Source: an uncultured Deinococcales bacterium (GTDB lineage: Bacteria > Deinococcota > Deinococci > Deinococcales > Trueperaceae). From it: 8,850 nucleotides of DNA. The DNA lies in NCBI GenBank assembly GCA_937934635.1, contig CALGZD010000183.1, forward strand, positions 1 to 8,850. Reading direction: 5' to 3'. The translations under genes and the position numbers were made by a program. Below, piece by piece: positions 1-5,505 of this stretch (its first letter is position 1; each line of letters starts with the position of its first letter). Under the pieces are notes generated by a model. That model had not been told where the DNA came from. It saw only the letters and a program-made list of their open reading frames with translations, and did not search any database.

Positions 1-10
1 GGTGGTAGCT

Positions 11-394
11 ATGATTGTTCGTACACTAGAAGAAGTTAAAGCAAGAGGAGCTTACGCTGAAAACCCAGGCGTTTGGACCAGTACTCGCTACCTTCTCAAA
101 GATGATGGCGTTGGATTTACCGTCACGCAAACTACTTGTGCAGCAGGGCAAACACAAGAAATGGAATACAAAAACCATATTGAGGCAAATTTAATCATTG
201 AAGGTACTGCCAAGCTAACAGATATGGCAACTGGAGAAGAATACACGCTTGCACCTGGGTCAATGTATACACTTGATAAGCATGATAGGCATAAGCTAGA
301 GGCAATTACTGACCTTCGAATTGTTTGTGTATTCACGCCTGCATTAACAGGTAAAGAAACACATGATGAAGATGGGTCTTATCCACTACTCTAA
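11..394 (+). CDS. ectC: L-ectoine synthase EctC
   Basis: EctC closes the ring of N-gamma-acetyl-diaminobutyrate to give the compatible solute ectoine, the last step of the cytosolic ectABC pathway. The 127-residue product has the family's usual length and reads as a single cupin domain. It starts MIVRTLEEV, carries YKNHIEA (53-59) and LDKHDRH (88-94), and ends with HDEDGSYPLL, all hallmarks of EctC. By family knowledge Glu58, Tyr86 and His94 sit at the iron-binding positions and Tyr53 at the catalytic tyrosine. The frame is open upstream to the window edge, but the family N-terminus fixes the start at the ATG at 11, with GGTGG at 1-5 as a possible ribosome binding site. Its stop codon overlaps the next gene's ATG by one base (TAATG), implying translational coupling. 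ectA and ectB are not in the window and would be expected to the left. Confidence 0.94.
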   Translation: MIVRTLEEVKARGAYAENPGVWTSTRYLLKDDGVGFTVTQTTCAAGQTQEMEYKNHIEANLIIEGTAKLTDMATGEEYTLAPGSMYTLDKHDRHKLEAITDLRIVCVFTPALTGKETHDEDGSYPLL

Positions 395-984
395 TGACAG
401 ATAAAGAGACAATTACCGTCTACGATAATCAAGCTGAAGCCTATGCAAAGCTTGTGGCAAATGAAGCAGACAAAACGCTGCTTAAGTTCATTGAGATACT
501 TAAGCCAAACGATTTCGTGCTTGATTTGGGCTGTGGTCCTGCCAATGCATCGGCAACTATGCGTGAACACGGTTTGAAGGCTGATCCAGTAGATGCCTCT
601 GCCGAGATGGTACGTATGGCAAATGAGACCTACGACATTGCTGCTCGGCAAGCAAGCTTTGCAGATATTTCTAGCACCGATACATACGATGCAATTTGGG
701 CAAGTTTTAGCTTGTTACATGCTGACAGGGCTGACCTTCCAGCGATTCTAGCCACGCTACATAAAGCATTAAAATCTGGTGGCTACTTTCACCTTACGAT
801 GAAGCTTGGTGAGGGCGAGGCTCGAGACAAATTTGGACGCTTCTACACATACTACTCGCAAGAGGAACTATCCAATCATCTTGCAAATGCTGGCTTCACA
901 ATTGATTCCATAGAAACAGGTGAAGTTATGGGGATGGCAGGCAAAGTAGAGCCATGGATTATGCTACTTACACAAAAAGGCTAA
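394..984 (+). CDS. class I SAM-dependent methyltransferase
   Basis: This 196-residue protein has the Rossmann-like methyltransferase fold. Motif I is VLDLGCGPAN (42-51), an acidic DASAEMV segment (67-73) fits the ribose-binding loop, YDAIWASFSLLH (98-109) is motif IV, and SGGYFHLTMK (128-137) is the following strand. A conserved-looking tail, RFYTYYSQEEL (149-159) then NAGF (165-168), is typical of the UbiE/type-11-like small-molecule methyltransferases. There is no membrane segment. The ATG overlaps the ectC stop by one base and has no good Shine-Dalgarno sequence, so translation probably depends on ectC. The substrate cannot be read from the sequence. The position between ectC and a putative oxidative N-demethylase suggests a small amine or osmolyte-related substrate, but that is inference from context only. 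Confidence 0.86.
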   Translation: MTDKETITVYDNQAEAYAKLVANEADKTLLKFIEILKPNDFVLDLGCGPANASATMREHGLKADPVDASAEMVRMANETYDIAARQASFADISSTDTYDAIWASFSLLHADRADLPAILATLHKALKSGGYFHLTMKLGEGEARDKFGRFYTYYSQEELSNHLANAGFTIDSIETGEVMGMAGKVEPWIMLLTQKG

Positions 985-991
985 CTGACTT

Positions 992-2020
992 ATGCATCCT
1001 CCACCAGATCCTCCACCAGAGCTTCCAGCAGAAGTCATTCCATTTCCTGTAAAGCCACGCTTTGTTGTGGCAAGCGACATGTACAAATTAGGTAAGCCCC
1101 TTTTTGGTCAAGCTGAAGAGGCACTGCTGCATTTTGATAAGCGCTATCCAGATTTTGTACAGGCAAAACTTGCTATGTTGCAAGACTATCCTGAGCATAG
1201 TCGTTGTTATCTAGAAAGCTCACTATCGGAAACTGAGCAATGCCTTTGGGAATTTATAGATATCATTTCAGAAGAACAATCAGACTACATCTATAGCGAC
1301 AAAAATAGTTTTGGCTCTAACCTATTGGGCATCTACCTAACAAAACAAGGTGAACTATCGCAAAATGTAGCGTCATCATCTTTTCCAGACTTGGCAAGGC
1401 AATGTTTTGAACACTTATCCGTCCTAACTCCATTTGAAAAACTCTGTGACCTACTTGCCCTCTCACTACAAGAAGACCTAGCAATTATGCATAAAACGGG
1501 AGAGGGCGCTACAGAAGACCGTGCTGAGTGTTTACTGGTAGCACTCCCAACTCACTGGGATCCTAAAGAAAAAATAGGCTTAGACTTTGGTGCAATCCAT
1601 AAACCTATTGCCCACAGCGACCAGTTTAATAAATCGCAAGCTAACCTCATGAAAGCTATGACCTACAAAGGTCCATTTGTACGCTATAATTGGGGTTTAT
1701 CTAGTAGCGATGCTCTTTCTCTCAATACTATATTGATGGGCAATCACACACTTGCTGCACAAGATTTACCCAACATCAGTGACCCTGAAAAGCTTATTGA
1801 TAGGCTATATTTTAGAACTGAACGTCAAACGCTGATGCCCTTTCCACACTTACACCGTAGTATCTTTGCCATTCGCATTTTTCAACAACCATTGCGAGAA
1901 GCATTACATACCGCAGAGCGTAAAGAAGTCTTTGCCAAAGCTGTTGCTAGCATGTCACCAGAAATATTGCAGTACCGTGGCATGACCGCTTTTGTTAAAA
2001 CATTGCTTCAAGCTTTCTAA
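992..2020 (+). CDS. HODM/DUF3445 family haem-dependent oxidative N-demethylase-like protein
   Basis: The 342-residue product matches the DUF3445 family, whose characterised member is the alpha subunit of haem-dependent oxidative N-demethylase, which removes methyl groups from secondary amines such as dimethylamine as formaldehyde. Recognised blocks in order are YKLGKPLFG (31-39), LVALPTHWDPKEKIG (182-196), AIHKPI (201-206), RYNW (231-234) and RTERQTL (275-281) followed by the FAIRIF strand (292-297). The length fits the family. The first 20 residues are proline-rich, with the 12-bp repeat at 998-1021 encoding PPPDPPPE; this leader is unlikely to belong to the fold. The gene starts 7 nt after the methyltransferase stop and has AAGG at 977-980, so it is in the same operon. 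No flavin or ferredoxin-type partner subunit of HODM lies in the window. The family call is fairly secure; substrate and haem content are unproven. Confidence 0.82.
   Translation: MHPPPDPPPELPAEVIPFPVKPRFVVASDMYKLGKPLFGQAEEALLHFDKRYPDFVQAKLAMLQDYPEHSRCYLESSLSETEQCLWEFIDIISEEQSDYIYSDKNSFGSNLLGIYLTKQGELSQNVASSSFPDLARQCFEHLSVLTPFEKLCDLLALSLQEDLAIMHKTGEGATEDRAECLLVALPTHWDPKEKIGLDFGAIHKPIAHSDQFNKSQANLMKAMTYKGPFVRYNWGLSSSDALSLNTILMGNHTLAAQDLPNISDPEKLIDRLYFRTERQTLMPFPHLHRSIFAIRIFQQPLREALHTAERKEVFAKAVASMSPEILQYRGMTAFVKTLLQAF
998..1021 (+). repeat. 12-bp in-frame tandem duplication in the DUF3445 gene
   Basis: Two adjacent copies of CCTCCACCAGA plus T or G (998-1009 and 1010-1021) encode PPPD and PPPE at the protein N-terminus. 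The 12-nt period keeps the reading frame. It looks like a recent slippage duplication, and belongs to the same class of event as the intergenic repeats elsewhere in the window. Confidence 0.75.
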
Positions 2021-2050
2021 AGGTGAAATCACCACAAACACTAAATAATA

Positions 2051-2208
2051 GGCTTGTTCTGAAATAAAAACTGGTGCATGATTACTGTTCTTTTTCCAAC
2101 CCTCACTTCTAACTCCTAAGCTTGAGAGAGGAGAACTAAACAATTGACCAGAAGCTTGTGTTTTTAGGGGGGGAGGGTTAAGCCTTAAAAGTTATTTCAG
2201 AACAGCTC
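2051..2208. mobile_element. 158-bp MITE-like element with 17-bp inverted ends and TA flanks
   Basis: The left end GGCTTGTTCTGAAATAA (2051-2067) and the reverse complement of the right end (2192-2208, giving GAGCTGTTCTGAAATAA) match over the inner 13 bases without error. Both ends are flanked by TA (2049-2050 and 2209-2210), as for a TA target duplication. A nested inverted pair, AACCCTC (2098-2104) and GAGGGTT (2173-2179), lies inside, next to a G-run of seven at 2167-2173. There is no transposase reading frame, so this is a non-autonomous element or an internally deleted insertion sequence. By family knowledge, ends of this kind with a TA target resemble IS5/IS427-type or IS630-type elements; which family is inference. 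It sits 30 bp after the DUF3445 stop codon. Confidence 0.68.
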
Positions 2209-2210
2209 TA

Positions 2211-2498
2211 ATGCACTGGTCTTCTGCTAAGTCAACCTATAAGGCAACCTCGATTTGCTTTCAAGCCTCAGCAAAACACACTCTCAATCCATGCATATTC
2301 ATATAACCATTAACGATTATTTGTATAATGACTTTATGGGATGATACCGAGTCCAAAAATATCCTGAATAAAATAACTAGCTTGAATCGTCAGGTGCTCA
2401 ACCATATTCCGCTTCACCCTTGGGATTTGACAATAGAAGTATACTTAACTTTTTTATGATTTAAGCAGAATTGGTATGAGTTGTTAGGGAGATAGTCT
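2211..2498 (+). other. gap before the DUF2937 gene; weak promoter signal and a possible 43-codon frame
   Basis: There is no convincing gene here. A perfect TATAAT at 2324-2329 could be a -10 box for the DUF2937 gene, but no good -35 lies 16-18 bp upstream. A 43-codon open frame, ATG 2328 to TGA 2459, overlaps this box and has no clear ribosome binding site. It reads like ordinary protein (for instance NRQVLNHIPLHPWDLTIEVY), so it may be a small gene, a gene remnant or chance. It would be incompatible with transcription starting just after the TATAAT. Confidence 0.3.
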
Positions 2499-3173
2499 AT
2501 GAAATTCTTTAGTCGTCCTCTTGGGATTTTCAAAAATTTAGCTGACAAAATCATTTTTGCGGTTGCCGTAATTATTGGTTTGCAAATACCAAACTTCATT
2601 GGACAATATAAGCAGCGTTTGGGTGGTCACTTTGATGAAGCTACGCAAAACCTAAAAAGCTATGAAAGTATCGCTGAAGAAACCATTGGTACTACTGATT
2701 TAGATGCCTTAGCGACCCACTATCAGCAAGGTAGCTCCGATATTCAAATTATTGGCGAAAAACTCACCGATGACATCGCTCGAACAAACCATTTAGGAAA
2801 ACTTGTTGAAAATCTTGAAACAGCAGGTATTTTTGGAAGGCTTAAGCACCTATTTGTGGATTTGGAACGCCCCATAGCCAGAGCTACCCTAAATGACTAC
2901 CAACTTGGACTACCTATTACCCCTGAATCTTTGATTTATGCTTTGATTTTTGGTGTTATTGCTACATTGCTTTTTAATTGGCTTTTGTTTTTAATTGGCA
3001 GTATTACTAATACTTACGGTGATAAACGTGATGCTCAAGGCTATAAAATTCGAGAACGTCCTGACCCTACGACTAAGGAACTGCTGCGTGGGGCTCGAGC
3101 TGTAGAAACACCCCCTATCTTCTATGAAGATTCAACAGATGAACACGACCAAGCTTTGGTAGTGGATAATTAG
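2499..3173 (+). CDS. DUF2937 family membrane protein
   Basis: The 224-residue product belongs to DUF2937, a proteobacterial inner-membrane family of unknown function. The hallmark is a first membrane segment (about 17-33) running straight into QIPNFIGQYKQRLGGHFDEA (29-48). A mostly helical soluble region follows (about 50-135), then LPITPESLIYALIFG (138-152) leading into the second membrane segment (about 145-167). This places the central region outside the membrane on one side and both ends on the other. From memory of the family, most members end soon after the second membrane segment; here a charged tail of about 55 residues (170-224) follows, ending in DEHDQALVVDN. The start is well supported by AGGGAG at 2486-2491, 7 nt before ATG. 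It stands alone: a MITE-bearing gap lies upstream and a dead transposase fragment downstream. No function can be assigned. Confidence 0.78.
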   Translation: MKFFSRPLGIFKNLADKIIFAVAVIIGLQIPNFIGQYKQRLGGHFDEATQNLKSYESIAEETIGTTDLDALATHYQQGSSDIQIIGEKLTDDIARTNHLGKLVENLETAGIFGRLKHLFVDLERPIARATLNDYQLGLPITPESLIYALIFGVIATLLFNWLLFLIGSITNTYGDKRDAQGYKIRERPDPTTKELLRGARAVETPPIFYEDSTDEHDQALVVDN

Positions 3174-3198
3174 AAGTTGATATAGTAGTGGATGGTCA

Positions 3199-3402
3199 AT
3201 CAAAGTAATCGAATGTTATCACTGTAGAAGCGAAGCACTTGTAAAGAACGGAAAACCACCTTTGGGGAAAAAAAATACAAGTGTAAAGAGTGTGGCAAGT
3301 CAAACAGAGACAATTTTGACCAATCTTGACTAATCTTGACAGTGGCTACAGTGGAGAACGAAAAGAAGAGATAGTCTTTCTCTAAATGCGAACAAATGCA
3401 TC
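3199..3402 (+). pseudogene. decayed IS1-type InsA (zinc-finger transposase subunit) fragment
   Basis: Read from 3199, the frame gives IKVIECYHCRSEALVKNGKP, which is the N-terminal zinc ribbon of IS1-family InsA with its first CxxC pair and VKNGK. After a run of eight A (3268-3275) the homology moves to another frame and gives KYKCKECGKSNRDN, the second CxxC pair; one added A (or two removed) would restore the frame. After three decamers at 3311-3340 the frame moves again, to SGYSGERKEEIVFL, plausible as the next part of the same protein, before stops at 3383 and 3401. There is no intact start codon, the catalytic InsB part is absent, and neither inverted end was found. This is a dead remnant; the zinc-ribbon identity is firm, the third segment less so. 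Confidence 0.66.
3311..3340 (+). repeat. three tandem 10-bp units inside the insA remnant
   Basis: The units are CAATTTTGAC (3311-3320), CAATCTTGAC (3321-3330) and TAATCTTGAC (3331-3340). Removing two of them (20 bp) joins the coding segment ending NFD directly to SGYSGERKEE in one frame, so the expansion itself explains one of the two frameshifts. Confidence 0.8.
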
Positions 3403-3410
3403 TTAAGCTC

Positions 3411-3448
3411 TTTCACGATTAACTGACCCAAGTCAGTAAATCGTGGAA
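3411..3448. repeat. 38-nt near-perfect hairpin, 17-bp arms
   Basis: TTTCACGATTAACTGAC (3411-3427) pairs with GTCAGTAAATCGTGGAA (3432-3448) with two mismatched positions around a 4-nt CCAA loop. No T-run follows on either strand, so it is not a normal intrinsic terminator. It lies between the insA remnant and the tRNA terminator and may be part of the old insertion element or an independent folded site. Confidence 0.55.
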
Positions 3449-3466
3449 CTGCTATACCATTTACAC

Positions 3467-3508
3467 AAAAAAACACCGTCAGGGTTTTTTACGTCCCTGA
3501 CGGTGTTT
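3467..3508 (-). terminator. intrinsic terminator of tRNA-Asn
   Basis: On the minus strand a perfect 14-bp stem, AAACACCGTCAGGG with CCCTGACGGTGTTT (plus-strand 3471-3484 and 3495-3508), closes a 10-nt loop. The descending arm runs into seven consecutive T (plus-strand A at 3467-3473). It begins 5 nt after the encoded CCA of the tRNA gene, so it ends that transcript. Confidence 0.88.
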
Positions 3509-3513
3509 CTGTA

Positions 3514-3588
3514 TGGCTCGGCGGGTAGGACTCGAACCTACGACCAATCGGTTAACAGCCGATCGCTCTACCACTGAGCTACCGCCGA
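3514..3588 (-). tRNA. tRNA-Asn (anticodon GTT)
   Basis: The minus strand folds into a complete cloverleaf. The 7-bp acceptor stem TCGGCGG/CCGCCGA is closed at 3582-3588 and 3518-3524. The D arm GCTC-AGTGGTA-GAGC, the anticodon arm ATCGG-CTGTTAA-CCGAT with GTT at the anticodon, and the T arm GTAGG-TTCGAGT-CCTAC are all fully paired. The discriminator base is G and the 3' CCA is encoded (3514-3516). It decodes AAC and AAU. It is a single-gene unit with its own promoter and terminator, transcribed away from serS. Confidence 0.97.
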
Positions 3589-3629
3589 ATACGGCTACTT
3601 TAAGATTACTCTTTCCTAAAGCGAAGATT

Positions 3630-3658
3630 AGTTTATCAGAGGAAAAGTCTGTTGACAA
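3630..3658 (-). promoter_or_regulatory. promoter of the tRNA-Asn gene
   Basis: On the minus strand TTGTCA (plus-strand 3653-3658) and TAAACT (3630-3635) are separated by exactly 17 nt, a sigma-70 type arrangement. Transcription would start near 3623, about 35 nt before the mature tRNA 5' end, leaving a short leader for RNase P. Confidence 0.55.
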
Positions 3659-3802
3659 GTCCTAAAATATCCCTCTTTTTTCACTTTTTTCTTTTTAAAA
3701 CAAGATTCTGGATTTTTTTATCGTAAAAAGCGCATTTTCCTCACGATAAATACACACTTCAGACACATTATAAAGACTTGCTGAAGATTTTTGGTGCATA
3801 TA

Positions 3803-3831
3803 TTTGGGTGAATGACAATCAGTGCTATAAA
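3803..3831 (+). promoter_or_regulatory. candidate serS promoter with extended -10
   Basis: TGC followed by TATAAA (3823-3831) fits an extended -10 element, and TTGGGT (3804-3809) lies 16 nt upstream of TATAAA as a weak -35. If used, the serS leader would be about 200 nt and would contain both repeat clusters described below. No other sigma-70 pair was found in this gap in the plus direction. Confidence 0.33.
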
Positions 3832-3861
3832 GTAACAATGTGAGTAGTGAAAATGCACTTT

Positions 3862-3885
3862 GGCGGTATTTTGGGCGGTATTTTG
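3862..3885 (+). repeat. two tandem 12-bp units in the serS leader
   Basis: GGCGGTATTTTG occurs twice without a mismatch (3862-3873 and 3874-3885). It lies downstream of the candidate serS promoter. No function can be seen; simple slippage duplication is the default reading. Confidence 0.75.
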
Positions 3886-3935
3886 GACATAAGTTCAAAA
3901 GCACGCTTCCTTCACTCATTAGCCAATTTAAGGGA

Positions 3936-4007
3936 TACACCTTATCTAAGAGCCACACCTTATTTAAGAGCTACACTTTATTTAAGAGCTACACCTTATC
4001 TATTGTG
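3936..4007 (+). repeat. four tandem 18-bp units in the serS leader
   Basis: The unit TACACCTTATCTAAGAGC begins at 3936 and is repeated at 3954, 3972 and 3990. Copies two and three differ at one to three bases, and the fourth keeps only its first 12 bases before changing to TTGTG. The first three copies hold the small palindrome CTTA-NN-TAAG or the close variant TTTATTTAAG, an operator-like core at an 18-bp period. The array ends 30 bp before the serS ATG. Confidence 0.85.
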
Positions 4008-4037
4008 ACAACATTAAAAATTAGGTAACGTATAACT

Positions 4038-5324
4038 ATGGTCGATATCCGCTACATTCGTGAGCATCAAAACGAGATTCGCAAGGCAATTACTGATAAA
4101 CAAATGCCTGAGGCGCTTGAAAGCCTTACAGAGCTTTTATTGGTAGATGAAGAATTCAATTTGCTTCGCCAAGATTTAGAAACAAAGCAAGCAGATCGAA
4201 ATGCAAACAGTAAACAAATTGGTGAACTCAAGCGCAAAGGTGAAGATGCAGATGCTTTGATTCACGCAATGGGTAAGCTGAGTGGTGAAGTTAAAAGTTT
4301 AGAAGAAAAAGCACGCAGCTTAGAGGAACGGTATAACAGCTTGCTTCTTGAAATACCAAATCCTGCCCACGAAAGTGTGCCTTACGGTGAAAGTGAACAT
4401 GACAATGTTGTAGCAAAAGAAGTTGGGAGCAAGCCACAGTTTGACTTTGATCCTAGACCCCATTGGGAAATTGCTGCGCTGCATAACTGGATTGATTTTG
4501 AACGTGGTGTAAAAACAACAGGTGCAGGTTTCCCGATATACCGAGGCGAAGCAGCACGTTTACTCCGTGGCATTATCCAGTACAGCTTAAACGGTTTGCT
4601 TGATAGAGATTACATCGAACATAGCATTCCTTTACTAGTCAATGCTGATTCTGCGAAGGCTACAGGTCAGTTACCTGACAAAGAAGGTCAGATGTATACA
4701 GTGAGTGATGGTTTTTATCTTATCCCTACCTCTGAGCTGATATTAACTGGGATGCACCGAGATGAAATCTTAGACACGAATGATTTACCATTGCGCTACA
4801 CTGCACCGAGTGCGTGTTTCAGACGTGAAGCTGGAAGTTATGGCGCACATGTTCGTGGCATCAATCGTGTACACCAGTTTGATAAGGTTGAGATGGTTTT
4901 GTTTACAAAACCTGAAGAAAGCTATGAAGCACTTGAATCCATGACTGCTACGTCGGAAGAGATGTTGGAAGGGCTCGAGCTCCCCTATCGCCGCCTCCTC
5001 ATGTGTACTGGTGATATAGGTTTCACCCAAGCCAAGAAATACGACATCGAAGTATGGAGTGGTGGTCAAGAGCGCTGGTTAGAAGTAAGTAGCTGTAGTA
5101 ACATCACAGACTTCCAGTCCAGACGCTTACAAACACGTTTTAGAGATGGTGGCAAGCAAGGCTCAGGTAAAACTGAACTTGTGCATACTCTAAACGGTAG
5201 TGCCTTTGGCATGGTGCGTGTACTGGCTGCAATCATTGAGAACCATCAACAAGAAGACGGTAGCGTACGAATCCCAACAGCTTTACAACCATTTGTAGGC
5301 AAAGAAGTTATAGGTAAAGCATAG
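4038..5324 (+). CDS. serS: seryl-tRNA synthetase
   Basis: SerRS charges tRNA-Ser with serine, and supplies the Ser-tRNA used for selenocysteine where that exists. The 428-residue length is normal for the family. An N-terminal tRNA-binding domain with a long antiparallel coiled coil (about 28-106) precedes the class II catalytic core. Visible are motif 1 around TGAGFPIYRG (161-170), the TSEL serine-binding loop (231-234), motif 2 FRREAGSYGA (261-270) with RVHQFDKVE (277-285), LMCTGDIGF (321-329), EVSSCSN (349-355) and motif 3 HTLNGSAFGMVRVLAAIIE (383-401) with its conserved Arg394. The start MVDIRYIREH matches family N-termini; AGGT at 4023-4026 is a weak, rather distant ribosome binding site. 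The QAKKYDIEVWSGGQERWLEV stretch resembles Bacteroidetes/Chlorobi-type enzymes more than usual proteobacterial ones. It appears to be transcribed alone. Confidence 0.97.
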   Translation: MVDIRYIREHQNEIRKAITDKQMPEALESLTELLLVDEEFNLLRQDLETKQADRNANSKQIGELKRKGEDADALIHAMGKLSGEVKSLEEKARSLEERYNSLLLEIPNPAHESVPYGESEHDNVVAKEVGSKPQFDFDPRPHWEIAALHNWIDFERGVKTTGAGFPIYRGEAARLLRGIIQYSLNGLLDRDYIEHSIPLLVNADSAKATGQLPDKEGQMYTVSDGFYLIPTSELILTGMHRDEILDTNDLPLRYTAPSACFRREAGSYGAHVRGINRVHQFDKVEMVLFTKPEESYEALESMTATSEEMLEGLELPYRRLLMCTGDIGFTQAKKYDIEVWSGGQERWLEVSSCSNITDFQSRRLQTRFRDGGKQGSGKTELVHTLNGSAFGMVRVLAAIIENHQQEDGSVRIPTALQPFVGKEVIGKA

Positions 5325-5335
5325 GTAGTTTCTTA

Positions 5336-5363
5336 TTTACTGCTCTTACTTTACTGCTCTTAT
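5336..5363 (+). repeat. two tandem 14-bp units after serS
   Basis: TTTACTGCTCTTAC (5336-5349) is followed by TTTACTGCTCTTAT (5350-5363), one mismatch, starting 12 bp after the serS stop. No function is evident. Confidence 0.75.
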
Positions 5364-5384
5364 TTACTTCAATTCTCAAATGAA

Positions 5385-5417
5385 CTAACTTCATACAGCA
5401 CTATTGTATGAAGTTAG
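5385..5417. terminator. perfect 13-bp hairpin after serS
   Basis: CTAACTTCATACA (5385-5397) and TGTATGAAGTTAG (5405-5417) pair perfectly around a 7-nt loop. It lies 61 bp after the serS stop codon and is the best candidate for ending or protecting the serS transcript. It is AT-rich and not followed by a T-run, so a canonical intrinsic terminator is not shown; it could instead be a two-fold operator for the downstream genes. Confidence 0.42.
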
Positions 5418-5505
5418 CAATATAGTTGCAGGGTATACTGATTCAAATCGTTATGTTGATCAAGCTCTAAACAATTTAGACAATTTAGATAAGGCAAAGA
5501 TACGT

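Noticed and set aside
88..336. 82-codon minus-strand frame inside ectC
   Set aside because: It is the antisense shadow of the well-conserved ectC gene.
2427..2432. Consensus TTGACA upstream of the DUF2937 gene
   Set aside because: No -10 at 16-19 bp spacing; TATGAT (2455-2460) is 22 nt away and TATACT (2440-2445) only 7 nt away.
3652..3657. Plus-strand TTGACA before serS
   Set aside because: The expected -10 position falls in a pyrimidine run; the same bases serve as the minus-strand TTGTCA of the tRNA promoter.
3695..3958. 87-codon minus-strand frame
   Set aside because: It crosses both repeat clusters and the candidate serS promoter, with no ribosome binding site or domain.
3840..4028. 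62-codon plus-strand frame with a six-residue repeat
   Set aside because: It starts at GTG without a ribosome binding site and its second half is simply the 18-bp DNA repeat translated; no family resemblance.
4005..4036. GTGACA and TATAAC as a serS promoter
   Set aside because: Spacing is 20 nt and the -10 would touch the start codon, leaving no leader or ribosome binding site.
5404..5505. 34-codon upstream extension of the DUF308 gene from TTG
   Set aside because: The TTG lies at the loop edge of a perfect hairpin, has no ribosome binding site, and the family N-terminus begins at the ATG at 5506.
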